The notes beneath the pieces were generated by a model. That model had not been told where the DNA came from and ran no database searches. It saw nothing but the letters and a program-made list of their open reading frames with translations. A DNA stretch of 6,036 bases from an uncultured Parabacteroides sp. (GTDB lineage Bacteria; Bacteroidota; Bacteroidia; Bacteroidales; Tannerellaceae). The stretch covers positions 1 through 6,036 of the forward strand of contig USAD01000175.1 of assembly GCA_900552415.1 (NCBI GenBank), given 5' to 3'. Below are positions 1-6,036 of the stretch, piece after piece; positions within the stretch are counted from its first letter, which is position 1, and each line of letters starts with the position of its first letter. The position numbers and the translations under genes are program-made.

Positions 1-307
1 TCTTTACATCCGAGAATAGTCCATGTTTCCAGAAACGCTTTACAGCATCTGTAATCGCCCCGCCCGGCTCAGGTATAGTAACCTCATCCCCTACCGACAA
101 ACCGGAAAAGCCTATTAACACGAAATCATCATAATTCTTAATCCCCGTCACCTTGATATCCGCAATTTTATACTTTTTGGGAGGTGACGAATAGGAAATG
201 ACCGGCACTTCTGCCGGCTCTTCAACCTTGGTAGTGTCAGTTTCCTGAGCAAAAGCCCCGAAAGCAAATCCCAGAAACATGAAAAACAGCACTATTCTTT
301 TGTACAT
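1..307 (-). CDS. bamA: BamA, outer-membrane barrel assembly protein (5' part only)
   Basis: This is the N-terminal 102 codons of a gene that continues past the left edge. BamA is the core of the BAM complex, which folds and inserts beta-barrel proteins into the outer membrane. Translation from the ATG at 307 gives a signal peptide at residues 1-20 (positive KR, then a hydrophobic run ending AFA before Gln21). A polar acidic linker follows to about residue 44. A POTRA-type domain then begins at about residue 46: YKIADIKVTGIKNYD, with the later GLSVGDEV and the ending FWKHGLFSDVK, which is the usual close of POTRA1. The 16-stranded barrel lies outside the window. The gene starts 14 bases after the uppS stop, so it is probably cotranscribed and translated from the same message. 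The other POTRA-barrel family, TamA, is possible but less likely next to uppS. Identification as BamA is inference from POTRA wording plus context. Confidence 0.85.
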   Translation of the reverse strand, partial: MYKRIVLFFMFLGFAFGAFAQETDTTKVEEPAEVPVISYSSPPKKYKIADIKVTGIKNYDDFVLIGFSGLSVGDEVTIPEPGGAITDAVKRFWKHGLFSDVK

Positions 308-321
308 ATAACAGCTATTGT

Positions 322-1065
322 TTATAAGATTAATTGCTCGCTTGTCTTACCGAAGCGCCGTTCACGCTGCTGGTAATACAATATAGCTCCATACAACTCT
401 TCTTCCCTGAAATCCGGCCAAAAGACATCCGTAAAGTAGAGCTCGGCATATGAAACCTGCCACAACAGGAAATTGCTTATACGCTTCTCTCCCCCCGTAC
501 GGATCATCAAATCCAAATCCGGCATATCGTGTGTCGTCAATTGATCCGAGATCATTTGCTCCGTGATCTCCTCCGGATTGATCTTGCCATCAACAGCGGC
601 CCGAGCCAAACGTCTCACCGCCTCCGTCAATTCCCAACGAGAGGAATAACTGATCGCCAATGTCATCCGTGTGCCCGTATTGCCAGCGGTCATATCCATG
701 CACTCACGCAACGTGGCGTAAGCTTCCTTAGGCAGGCGAGACAAGTCGCCAATCGCGGACAGACGGACATTGTTTTCCATCAATAGAGGCGTTTCCCGAT
801 GAATCGCCATCACCATCAGGCTCATCAACGCGTTCACCTCCTCTTCCGGTCGATTCCAGTTCTCCATGGAAAAAGCATAAAGGGTCAAGAACCTCAACCC
901 CAGTTTCCTGGCCGCTGTCACGACTTTCCGCAAAGAGACAACGCCCTCCTGATGGCCAAAACTACGCTCTTTACCTCGAGCCTTTGCCCATCGGCCATTG
1001 CCATCCATGATAATAGCGACATGCTGCGGCAAACGGTCCTTATCTATTTGATCAAACAACGACAT
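322..1065 (-). CDS. uppS: Undecaprenyl diphosphate synthase (cis-prenyltransferase)
   Basis: The enzyme condenses eight isopentenyl diphosphates onto farnesyl diphosphate with cis geometry. The C55 product is the lipid carrier for peptidoglycan and surface glycans; it acts at the cytoplasmic membrane. The 247-residue length is normal for the family. Visible motifs are [14 protein letters not shown] at 18-31, with the Mg-binding Asp21 and Arg25; FGHQEG at 36-41; [13 protein letters not shown] at 61-73; and [19 protein letters not shown] at 185-203 followed by ELYF with Glu208. These cover the diphosphate-binding and catalytic regions, so the enzyme looks intact. The stretch usually read as NYGGR in other phyla is SYSSRWEL here (139-146). 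The start at 1065 lies 24 bases after the upstream barrel gene and no promoter is visible between them. bamA follows 14 bases later. This supports one envelope operon. Confidence 0.97.
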   Translation of the reverse strand: MSLFDQIDKDRLPQHVAIIMDGNGRWAKARGKERSFGHQEGVVSLRKVVTAARKLGLRFLTLYAFSMENWNRPEEEVNALMSLMVMAIHRETPLLMENNVRLSAIGDLSRLPKEAYATLRECMDMTAGNTGTRMTLAISYSSRWELTEAVRRLARAAVDGKINPEEITEQMISDQLTTHDMPDLDLMIRTGGEKRISNFLLWQVSYAELYFTDVFWPDFREEELYGAILYYQQRERRFGKTSEQLIL

Positions 1066-1089
1066 CTTTCGACTATTTCTTCTTTATTT

Positions 1090-1800
1090 CTAATATTCAC
1101 TTATACTATATGAATTGTTGCACGGTTCCGTACGTCGTCCGAAGTCCCACGTCACCGACAACAACAAAAACGAGCACCAGTCCTTATTCTTAAAGGCGCT
1201 GCTCGCTATTCCATAGGGATTATCCAACATCTCACGCCCCTCGAAGCCATCCCCGAACAGTTTCCTGAACGAGAACTCGCATCCAAGGTTCAACCGGTTG
1301 ATGACCTTATACTTCACGCCAACACCCAATGGAATATTCGGGCTGACAAAAAAGCCACCAGAACCAAAAGCGGTTGTCATGCCCAATCCCACGAAGAGAT
1401 AAGGCGTAAAGCGCTTCGTCCCCTTATAAGCATATTTATCGCTATAAGGGAAGAAGTTGAACTCCGCCTGTCCGCCCGCTTCAACAAAGCTCTTGTTGAA
1501 TGAGGTCTGGGCATTATTCGGGAACACGTTCTCCAATCCATCCGTTCCGCCAGAGATCATACCCCAAAGCAAATTGGTCTTGATCGCCCAACGGAAATTG
1601 ATGTTATAGCGGAAAACACCTCCAACTGAAGGATTCATTCCCTTAAAAAAAACATTCTTGTTCGTGTCTCCCATGTAATAAGAGGCACCAGCCATACCTC
1701 CTATCTCATATTTATATTCCTGAGCTTGAGCACAAGCCGCGAACACCACAAACGACACAAATCCAATCAGCCGACGAAAAAAAGTAGAAGTCATAAACAT
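1090..1800 (-). CDS. DUF6089-like outer-membrane beta-barrel protein
   Basis: The 236-residue product has a signal peptide at about 1-26 (FFRRLIGFVSFVVF, then ACAQA before Gln27). The mature part is rich in glycine and aromatics with alternating hydrophobic strands: YEIGGMAGASYYMGD near the start, FRWAIKTNLLWGMISGG, YLFVGLGMTTAFGSGG, GVGVKYKVINRLNLGCEFSF and a last strand LLLSVTWDFG. This is the layout of a small eight-stranded barrel. YYMGDTNKN just after the first strand and the VTWDF ending match what I remember of DUF6089 proteins beside uppS in Bacteroidales. No biochemical function is known to me. A good promoter sits just upstream, and uppS follows after 24 bases, so this is probably the first gene of the uppS-bamA operon. 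The start could instead be Met3 at 1794; both fit the promoter. The last 16 residues (TEPCNNSYSISEY region) extend past the final strand, so the chain does not end on the usual terminal aromatic of a barrel. Confidence 0.8.
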   Translation of the reverse strand: MFMTSTFFRRLIGFVSFVVFAACAQAQEYKYEIGGMAGASYYMGDTNKNVFFKGMNPSVGGVFRYNINFRWAIKTNLLWGMISGGTDGLENVFPNNAQTSFNKSFVEAGGQAEFNFFPYSDKYAYKGTKRFTPYLFVGLGMTTAFGSGGFFVSPNIPLGVGVKYKVINRLNLGCEFSFRKLFGDGFEGREMLDNPYGIASSAFKNKDWCSFLLLSVTWDFGRRTEPCNNSYSISEY

Positions 1801-1817
1801 CCGATCTCCATGCGTTA

Positions 1818-1848
1818 CAAGATTATCACTTACTTTTTAACGATCAAA
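1818..1848 (-). promoter_or_regulatory. Bacteroidota-type promoter for the barrel-uppS-bamA operon
   Basis: Read on the minus strand, a TTTG (1845-1848) is followed after 19 bases by TAATCTTG (1818-1825). The latter matches TAnnTTTG at all but one fixed position. The spacing is within the 19-21 bases known for the main Bacteroidota sigma factor. Transcription would begin near 1810-1814, giving a 5' leader of roughly 10-20 bases before the ATG at 1800 or 1794. It lies in the 75-base gap after the lipoprotein gene, where I see no hairpin terminator, so read-through from upstream is also possible. Confidence 0.65.
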
Positions 1849-1875
1849 ACTGATTTAAATTATGCCTGGCGCAAC

Positions 1876-3252
1876 TTATTCGCCCGTGACCAGACGGAAG
1901 ATCCGTCCTCTCCACAACTGGTTAAACTCATTTCCATTTAACGTGCCTTTTCCTCCGAAAAGATTCACGAAATTCTTATCATCCACCACAATAGAGGAGA
2001 ATCCTCTCGCCTCGAATGAGGTTGGCATCAAAACCATCGAATCGGCCTTCGTCCATGTCAAACCCTTATCGAAAGAACGATAAACATCTTTCTTAGCGAC
2101 ACCATCACCATCCAAACCGCCAATCATGAACAACTGATCATCATAAGCGGCGACCATCGAACCCTCACGCTTCCCGAATCCAGCGTTAGTTTCCGTCGCC
2201 ATCAAAGACCAGTTCAAGCCATCGCTAGTTGCCCAGCAATCACCAACAACCTTATCTTGCGAGGAACGTCCGCCAATAGCGGAAAGATACTCATAATACA
2301 TTGAGGCATATTGTAATGAAGCGAAATTCTTAATCGGGAAAGATTCCATAACCTGAGCGCCGCGGGTCCACTCACCGGACTCATCCAAAGCATAAAACGC
2401 ACGATCTCCCTCTTGCTCAGCAACAACAGACAAAACCGCTTGCTGACGGGAGCTGGCTTTCACGCTACCCATAACAGCTATCACCTTAGGAGCATTCTGA
2501 CTCTCCGACCAGGTCAAGCCATCATTCGAGACATACAATTTACCCTCTGTTGTCGGCAAATAGTAAGCCCCATTAAACTCAGACAATTGCGATAAGACGG
2601 CACCCGAAGCGGGAAAACCGCTCAATGTTTCACGTTGCCACTGACTGGGAGCGTCAACGGATGTTGAATATAAACGATATGCCTCGCCGGAAGAGACCGG
2701 TTTCACATACATAAAATAGCGTTCCTCTTCCGCCTTATCAGCGACAATCACCTTTTGTTCCGAGAAATTAATGTCAATCATAGGATCCTGAGACTTACCC
2801 CATACCATCGAATCAGGTATAACCTGATGGATGTTCACCCAAGCCCGATAAACCTTCGTCGTAATGCCATCGTAAGCGTGAACAACAAACTTAACTGATT
2901 TGGAAAAATCAATAGAGTCGGAAGAACTCCACCAATAGGTTGAATCCTTCAAGGCTTCAGGCGAGACTTCTGTTCCCGACACGGCAACAGAACTAGCATA
3001 TGAGAGTGTACATAACACCTTCTCGATCTCAGTACCATAAGGCATCGAATCCAAATTATAAATCTCTCCGCTCAACTGGTCAATCGTGAAGTTGACACTA
3101 CTCAACCCCGGAACGGAATCGCTCGAGAGAGAAAAAGAAGAAATTTGACAATTGGTTGTTACGTCATAAGCCTCAACCTCATCCGATTTCAAGCAGGACG
3201 ACAAAAGAAAGACGAAGCATCCCGCCAGCATCAACACTATTCTATTTTTCAT
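1876..3252 (-). CDS. DUF6242-like surface lipoprotein with beta-propeller-like C-terminus
   Basis: From the ATG at 3252 the product has 458 residues. Residues 1-19 form a lipoprotein signal ending LLSS before Cys20, the predicted lipidated cysteine. The following LKSDEVE places acidic residues just after the cysteine, resembling the Bacteroidota lipoprotein export signal, so display on the cell surface is inferred. Residues about 30-145 form an all-beta domain ending in a VHAYDGITTKVYRAWVNI strand. Residues about 150-458 look like an irregular propeller. They contain Asp-box-like turns SNDGLTW (242-248), TSDGLNW (342-348) and SFDKGLTW (393-400), and kelch-like GG turns in AIGGRS, MIGGLDG and LFGGKG. 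I recognise this as DUF6242-like; ligand and role are unknown. An in-frame start exists at 3297, but it lies upstream of the -7 box and would put codons before the transcript begins; 3273 is a second alternative. The gene has its own promoter and lies 141 bases from ribD. Confidence 0.8.
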   Translation of the reverse strand: MKNRIVLMLAGCFVFLLSSCLKSDEVEAYDVTTNCQISSFSLSSDSVPGLSSVNFTIDQLSGEIYNLDSMPYGTEIEKVLCTLSYASSVAVSGTEVSPEALKDSTYWWSSSDSIDFSKSVKFVVHAYDGITTKVYRAWVNIHQVIPDSMVWGKSQDPMIDINFSEQKVIVADKAEEERYFMYVKPVSSGEAYRLYSTSVDAPSQWQRETLSGFPASGAVLSQLSEFNGAYYLPTTEGKLYVSNDGLTWSESQNAPKVIAVMGSVKASSRQQAVLSVVAEQEGDRAFYALDESGEWTRGAQVMESFPIKNFASLQYASMYYEYLSAIGGRSSQDKVVGDCWATSDGLNWSLMATETNAGFGKREGSMVAAYDDQLFMIGGLDGDGVAKKDVYRSFDKGLTWTKADSMVLMPTSFEARGFSSIVVDDKNFVNLFGGKGTLNGNEFNQLWRGRIFRLVTGE

Positions 3253-3282
3253 CGAAAACATAAGTTTACTCATATTAAGCCA

Positions 3283-3290
3283 CAAAAGTA
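3283..3290 (-). promoter_or_regulatory. -7 box of the lipoprotein gene; decides its start codon
   Basis: On the minus strand 3290-3283 reads TACTTTTG, a full match to TAnnTTTG. Transcription would begin at about 3275-3280. This leaves a leader of roughly 25 bases before the ATG at 3252 and rules out the in-frame start at 3297 for this transcript. The start at 3273 would be nearly leaderless. No TTTG is seen at the -33 distance (about 3310-3315 reads GGCC/AGGC on this strand), so the promoter is incomplete and the call is moderate. Confidence 0.5.
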
Positions 3291-3393
3291 GAAACATTTT
3301 TCGCTTTAAGGCCTATACGAGTCAATATTTATATAATTTTTAGTATGAAACCCGCTTTTTCACTTTTCTCATATCCCATTTCAACTCAAAAGG

Positions 3394-4455
3394 TTACCGA
3401 CAAACCTCCGAAGAACGGTCGTCCCGATAATAGTGGAAAGCCTTGTTGCCGTTTAATTGGACCGACCCCTTTCCCTCCAATACCGGAGCTTTAACCCCAT
3501 TGCCTAAAATCCTGGGAGATACCTCGACACGAGCCTCATCCCACAAAGAAGACTCTATAAAACTGGTCAACAGGCAAGCGCCTCCCTCAACCAACAAAGA
3601 GTCTAATTTCCGCCGGGCCAACTCCGCCATAACATGAGGCAAAATCGGTTGGGAGAAATCCAACTGGATGAACTCCAGGTTCGGACGTTTCTCACTGGCC
3701 GCTTCCGTAAAGACCAAAGTGGGAACCGACTGATCCAGCAGATGATAATTCCCCGGGATCTCACGACGACGATCAATCACGACCCGCACAGGAGAGTTCC
3801 CAGCCCAACGGCGAACCGTCAACGACGGGTTATCCAACAAGGCGGTTCTTGTCCCAACCATAATGGCCGCAAAATCAGCTCGCAACTTATGTACTTCACG
3901 GGCATTCGCCGCATCCGACAAAACAACCGGCCGCACGGAAGGATCCTGTCGGCAAATATCCATATAACCATCCGCACTTTGGGCCCATTTCAGCATCACG
4001 TATGGCCGCCCCAAACGCTGCATAGTCATAAAAGGACGATTCAACGCTATCGCTTGTGATTCCAACACGCCCGTAACGACCTCGACTCCGGCATCCCTCA
4101 ACATCCGGATGCCCCGACCGGAAACCTCTGGAAAAGGATCCACACAACCAACGACGACTCGTGGAATTCCCATATCTATAATCAACTTGGCGCAAGGGGG
4201 CGTCTTCCCATAATGCGAGCAAGGCTCCAGACTCACGTAAATTGTCGAATCCTTCAACAAACGCTTGTCCCTGACCGACGCGATGGCATTCACCTCGGCA
4301 TGGCCTTCACCACATTTCCGATGATAACCCTCTCCTATAATTTTCCCATTATGGACAATCACCGCGCCCACCATCGGATTGGGACTCGTATTTCCCCGGC
4401 CACAACGGGCCAACTCCAGGCAACGTGCCATAAACTTCTCGTCAACCTCAAACAT
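3394..4455 (-). CDS. ribD: Bifunctional riboflavin synthesis deaminase/reductase RibD
   Basis: This enzyme performs two consecutive cytosolic steps of riboflavin synthesis: deamination of the pyrimidine made from GTP, then NADPH-dependent reduction of its ribosyl side chain. The 353-residue length is normal for the fused form. The N-terminal deaminase (about 1-145) has NTSPNPMVGAVIV at 22-34, the zinc/catalytic motif HAEVNA with His52 and Glu54, and EPCSHYGKTPPC with Cys79 and Cys88. The C-terminal reductase (about 150-353) has PYVMLKWAQSADGYM at 151-165, MVGTRTALLDNPSLTVR at 199-215 and LLVEGGACLLTSFI at 287-300. Both halves look intact. The start at 4455 fits the first conserved helix. The gap to divergent prmC is only 58 bases, too short for an FMN riboswitch in front of this gene. 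A near-match to the -7 box (TATATTTC, 4514-4507) exists but lacks a clear -33 partner. Confidence 0.96.
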   Translation of the reverse strand: MFEVDEKFMARCLELARCGRGNTSPNPMVGAVIVHNGKIIGEGYHRKCGEGHAEVNAIASVRDKRLLKDSTIYVSLEPCSHYGKTPPCAKLIIDMGIPRVVVGCVDPFPEVSGRGIRMLRDAGVEVVTGVLESQAIALNRPFMTMQRLGRPYVMLKWAQSADGYMDICRQDPSVRPVVLSDAANAREVHKLRADFAAIMVGTRTALLDNPSLTVRRWAGNSPVRVVIDRRREIPGNYHLLDQSVPTLVFTEAASEKRPNLEFIQLDFSQPILPHVMAELARRKLDSLLVEGGACLLTSFIESSLWDEARVEVSPRILGNGVKAPVLEGKGSVQLNGNKAFHYYRDDRSSEVCR

Positions 4456-4460
4456 AAACC

Positions 4461-4492
4461 TTTGCTTTTAATCCTTTTTTACGCTACATTTG
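4461..4492 (+). promoter_or_regulatory. Bacteroidota-type promoter for prmC-recX-comF
   Basis: TTTG at 4461-4464 is followed by a 20-base spacer and TACATTTG at 4485-4492, an exact match to TTTG-N19-21-TAnnTTTG. Transcription would begin at about 4496-4500, leaving a leader of roughly 15 bases before the prmC ATG at 4514. The -33 element lies within 10 bases of the ribD start codon on the other strand. A polymerase here could therefore interfere with ribD initiation. Confidence 0.8.
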
Positions 4493-4513
4493 TCCCAAAC
4501 TTATTGGAAATAT

Positions 4514-5377
4514 ATGACTGAAACCATCGCACGCATCCGACAGGCGCTAAAAACATCCTATCCGGATGATGAGATATCCGCCATTTCCAGGCTCATTTTG
4601 GAACATGTCTGCGAAATGCCTTTCTATAAAATACTGCTGGGCAAAGATAAGGATTTATCAGATACGCAAAGGAAGAGAATCGACAAGATACTCGCCGACT
4701 TACAAGAGAACCGACCAATACAACAGATATTAGGGAAAGAGGAATTCTGCGGATTGTCCTTTAAGATCACGCCAGATGTCTTGATTCCTCGGCCAGAAAC
4801 CGCGGAGTTAACCTATATGGTCGCTAAAGACCTGAAGGAATCGCCTGTCCGACTGCTTGATATCGGGACAGGAAGCGGTTGTATCGCCATAAGCCTGGCT
4901 CACCTGTTGCCTCAAGCGAACGTTTCGGCCATTGATATCTCGAACGCCGCATTAACGGTTGCCCGAGAGAATGCCGCCTCTATTGGCGTAAAGGTCGATT
5001 TCAAACAACTAGACCTGCTCGAAGACGAGACACCACAAGCTCTGGAACAATGGTTAGGAAACAACCTCGACGCCATCATCAGTAATCCGCCCTACATTAT
5101 GGAAAAGGAGAAAAGCGGCATGGCGCCCAATGTCCTGGAGCATGAGCCGTCAATTGCCCTGTTCGTTCCAGACAACGATCCTCTTCTCTTTTATAGAACC
5201 ATCGCCAAAATTGGCAAACGGTTACTTAAGCCCGATGGTATTCTCTATTTCGAGATCAATGCTCTTTGCGGAGAAGAGATGAAAGAGATGCTTGCACGAG
5301 AAGGTTATGACAAGATTGAGGTCAGGAACGATCTCTATGGCAAACCCAGAATAACAAAAGCGACAAACAAAATATAG
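4514..5377 (+). CDS. prmC: Peptide chain release factor N5-glutamine methyltransferase
   Basis: PrmC (formerly HemK) uses S-adenosylmethionine to methylate the glutamine of the GGQ motif in release factors RF1 and RF2, which aids translation termination. The 287-residue product has the usual helical substrate-binding N-terminus (about 1-75) and a Rossmann-fold methyltransferase domain. Visible motifs are PDVLIPRPETAELT at 87-100, the SAM-binding LLDIGTGSGCIAISLA at 114-129, acidic Asp141, and the catalytic-site NPPY at 191-194 with the following EHEPSIAL. The ending DLYGKPRI is also typical. The start is taken as the ATG at 4514. A TTG eight codons upstream (4490) is in frame but lies inside the promoter -7 box, so it would not be transcribed from this promoter. 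recX follows after nine bases. Confidence 0.97.
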   Translation: MTETIARIRQALKTSYPDDEISAISRLILEHVCEMPFYKILLGKDKDLSDTQRKRIDKILADLQENRPIQQILGKEEFCGLSFKITPDVLIPRPETAELTYMVAKDLKESPVRLLDIGTGSGCIAISLAHLLPQANVSAIDISNAALTVARENAASIGVKVDFKQLDLLEDETPQALEQWLGNNLDAIISNPPYIMEKEKSGMAPNVLEHEPSIALFVPDNDPLLFYRTIAKIGKRLLKPDGILYFEINALCGEEMKEMLAREGYDKIEVRNDLYGKPRITKATNKI

Positions 5378-5386
5378 CACAAGGAT

Positions 5387-5899
5387 ATGGCAATCAAGGA
5401 AAAGAGCGAATCGGAAGTATTACACGCGATGGCTAAATATTGCTCAACTTGCGAAAGATGCGTACAGGAGGTCGAGAAAAAGATCCAGGCTGCCGGATTG
5501 TCGAAGGAGGCGCAAGAGCGGATTATCGGCAGGCTCACGCAAGAACGGTTTATCGACGAGAGACGTTATTGTCGTTTTTTCGTCAACGACAAGTTCAAGT
5601 TCAACAAATGGGGCAGGATCAAGATCGACTATGAGTTAAGGAAAAAGAATATTCCCAATGACATTCGTCAGGAAGCCCTGCTCGGGATAGACGAAACGGA
5701 ATATGAGAACCTGCTAACCGATATACTGAAAGCGAAACTGAAAAGCGTCAAAGGGAAGAACGCCTACGACAGCCTCCAGAAAACATTACGCTTTGCCGTC
5801 GGCCGCGGGTTTGAGAGCGACCTGGCGATCAAGCGTCTCAAACTATTGACACATACCGATTATAATGAGAATGAAGAGATGGTCGATACTTTGGAATGA
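5387..5899 (+). CDS. recX: RecX-family regulator of RecA
   Basis: RecX proteins bind RecA filaments and limit recombination and SOS activity. The 170-residue, almost wholly helical product has the three-helix repeat pattern of the family. The clearest part is RLTQERFIDERRYCRFF (49-65) followed by DKFKFNKWGRIKIDYELRKK (68-87) and NIP, matching the conserved 'hydrophobic-D-x-x-R-Y ... G-x-x-K-I-x-x-E-L-R-x-K-x-I' core. The first repeat has YCSTCERC at 18-25, giving three cysteines at CxxCxxC spacing. recA is not in the window. The gene starts nine bases after prmC with no promoter between, so it belongs to the prmC transcript. AAGGA at 5381-5385 is too close to the ATG to act as a normal ribosome site. 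The last 29 bases overlap the next gene. Confidence 0.9.
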   Translation: MAIKEKSESEVLHAMAKYCSTCERCVQEVEKKIQAAGLSKEAQERIIGRLTQERFIDERRYCRFFVNDKFKFNKWGRIKIDYELRKKNIPNDIRQEALLGIDETEYENLLTDILKAKLKSVKGKNAYDSLQKTLRFAVGRGFESDLAIKRLKLLTHTDYNENEEMVDTLE

Positions 5900-6036
5900 T
5901 CTCCTCAACCTGTTTTTTCCCAAAACCTGCCTGACCTGTTCCAAACCTCTGCTCGAAAATGAGGAACAGATCTGCCTGGAATGCCTGTGCGACCTGCCTT
6001 ACACGAATTTCCACAAGAAAAAAGAGAACAGGATCG
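5871..6036 (+). CDS. ComF-family protein, 5' part (zinc-ribbon N-terminus)
   Basis: A frame open from 5871 to the right edge gives 55 residues beginning MKRWSILWNDLLNLFFPKTC. ComF-family proteins start this way: a helix ending in LFFP, then a small zinc ribbon. Here the ribbon is CLTC (Cys20, Cys23) and CLEC (Cys35, Cys38). It precedes a phosphoribosyltransferase-like domain that would lie beyond the window. Some ComF proteins are needed for DNA uptake; in Bacteroidota the role is mostly untested. The start overlaps recX by 29 bases in another frame, which suggests translational coupling. A second in-frame ATG at 5865 would lengthen the overlap to 35 bases; the choice between them is open. 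A stop at 5847-5849 closes the frame upstream. The family call rests on the N-terminal motif alone. Confidence 0.8.
   Translation, partial: MKRWSILWNDLLNLFFPKTCLTCSKPLLENEEQICLECLCDLPYTNFHKKKENRI

Noticed and set aside
529..1113. Two plus-strand open frames (85 and 104 codons) opposite uppS
   Set aside because: They are antisense to conserved uppS motifs and show no start signal or protein-like composition.
3340..3362. Possible terminator after ribD (TGAAA and TTTCA around a seven-base loop on the minus strand)
   Set aside because: The stem is only five AT-rich pairs and no T-run follows, so it does not support a terminator call.
3634..4059. Plus-strand open frame of 141 codons opposite ribD
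   Set aside because: It lies wholly antisense to an intact, well-conserved ribD. Its translation is rich in Arg, His, Gln and Pro without a recognisable fold, as expected of a shadow frame.
3896..4222. Second minus-strand frame of 108 codons inside ribD
   Set aside because: It overlaps ribD on the same strand in another frame, and ribD in this span carries conserved deaminase and reductase motifs. No frameshift is needed.
4490..4513. TTG start eight codons upstream of the prmC ATG
   Set aside because: It lies within the -7 box TACATTTG and would not be on the transcript from that promoter; the ATG at 4514 gives a normal PrmC N-terminus.
1..6036. Defence system, mobile element, CRISPR array, tRNA or other novel cassette
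   Set aside because: Every long frame is a recognisable core or envelope gene, spacing is tight, and I saw no direct repeats, terminal inverted repeats, integrase or transposase wording, or tRNA-like cloverleaf by eye.

Overview
This window is a chromosomal housekeeping stretch from a member of the Bacteroidota, most likely order Bacteroidales and possibly Parabacteroides-like; the genus is only an impression from protein wording and moderate GC. Three things point there. The promoters fit the Bacteroidota sigma consensus TTTG-N19-21-TAnnTTTG rather than -35/-10 boxes. Starts lack well-placed Shine-Dalgarno sequences. Two proteins (DUF6089-like barrel, DUF6242-like lipoprotein) belong to families I know mainly from Bacteroidota.

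The layout is a single divergence at about 4456-4513. Leftwards on the minus strand lie ribD, a predicted surface lipoprotein with a beta-propeller-like C-terminus, a DUF6089-type outer-membrane barrel, uppS, and the first 102 codons of bamA, which runs off the left edge. Rightwards on the plus strand lie prmC, recX and the first 55 codons of a comF-family gene, which runs off the right edge and overlaps the end of recX.

The minus-strand genes fall into three probable units. ribD (riboflavin synthesis) starts in the divergent gap. The lipoprotein gene has its own -7 box, which also fixes its start codon. The DUF6089-uppS-bamA set is tightly spaced (24 and 14 bases) behind one good promoter and reads as an envelope operon: a barrel protein, synthesis of the undecaprenyl carrier used for peptidoglycan and surface glycans, and the machine that inserts outer-membrane barrels. 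The plus-strand unit joins release-factor methylation (prmC), RecA control (recX) and a ComF-type phosphoribosyltransferase-like protein, all behind one near-perfect promoter.

I see no RNA gene, insertion sequence, CRISPR array, phage gene, defence system or long repeat, and no gene-free stretch over 300 bases. The longest gap is about 140 bases, between ribD and the lipoprotein gene. I did not find a convincing new biological system. The points worth a second look are the lipoprotein, the barrel gene coupled to uppS-bamA, the promoter-decided starts and the recX/comF overlap.
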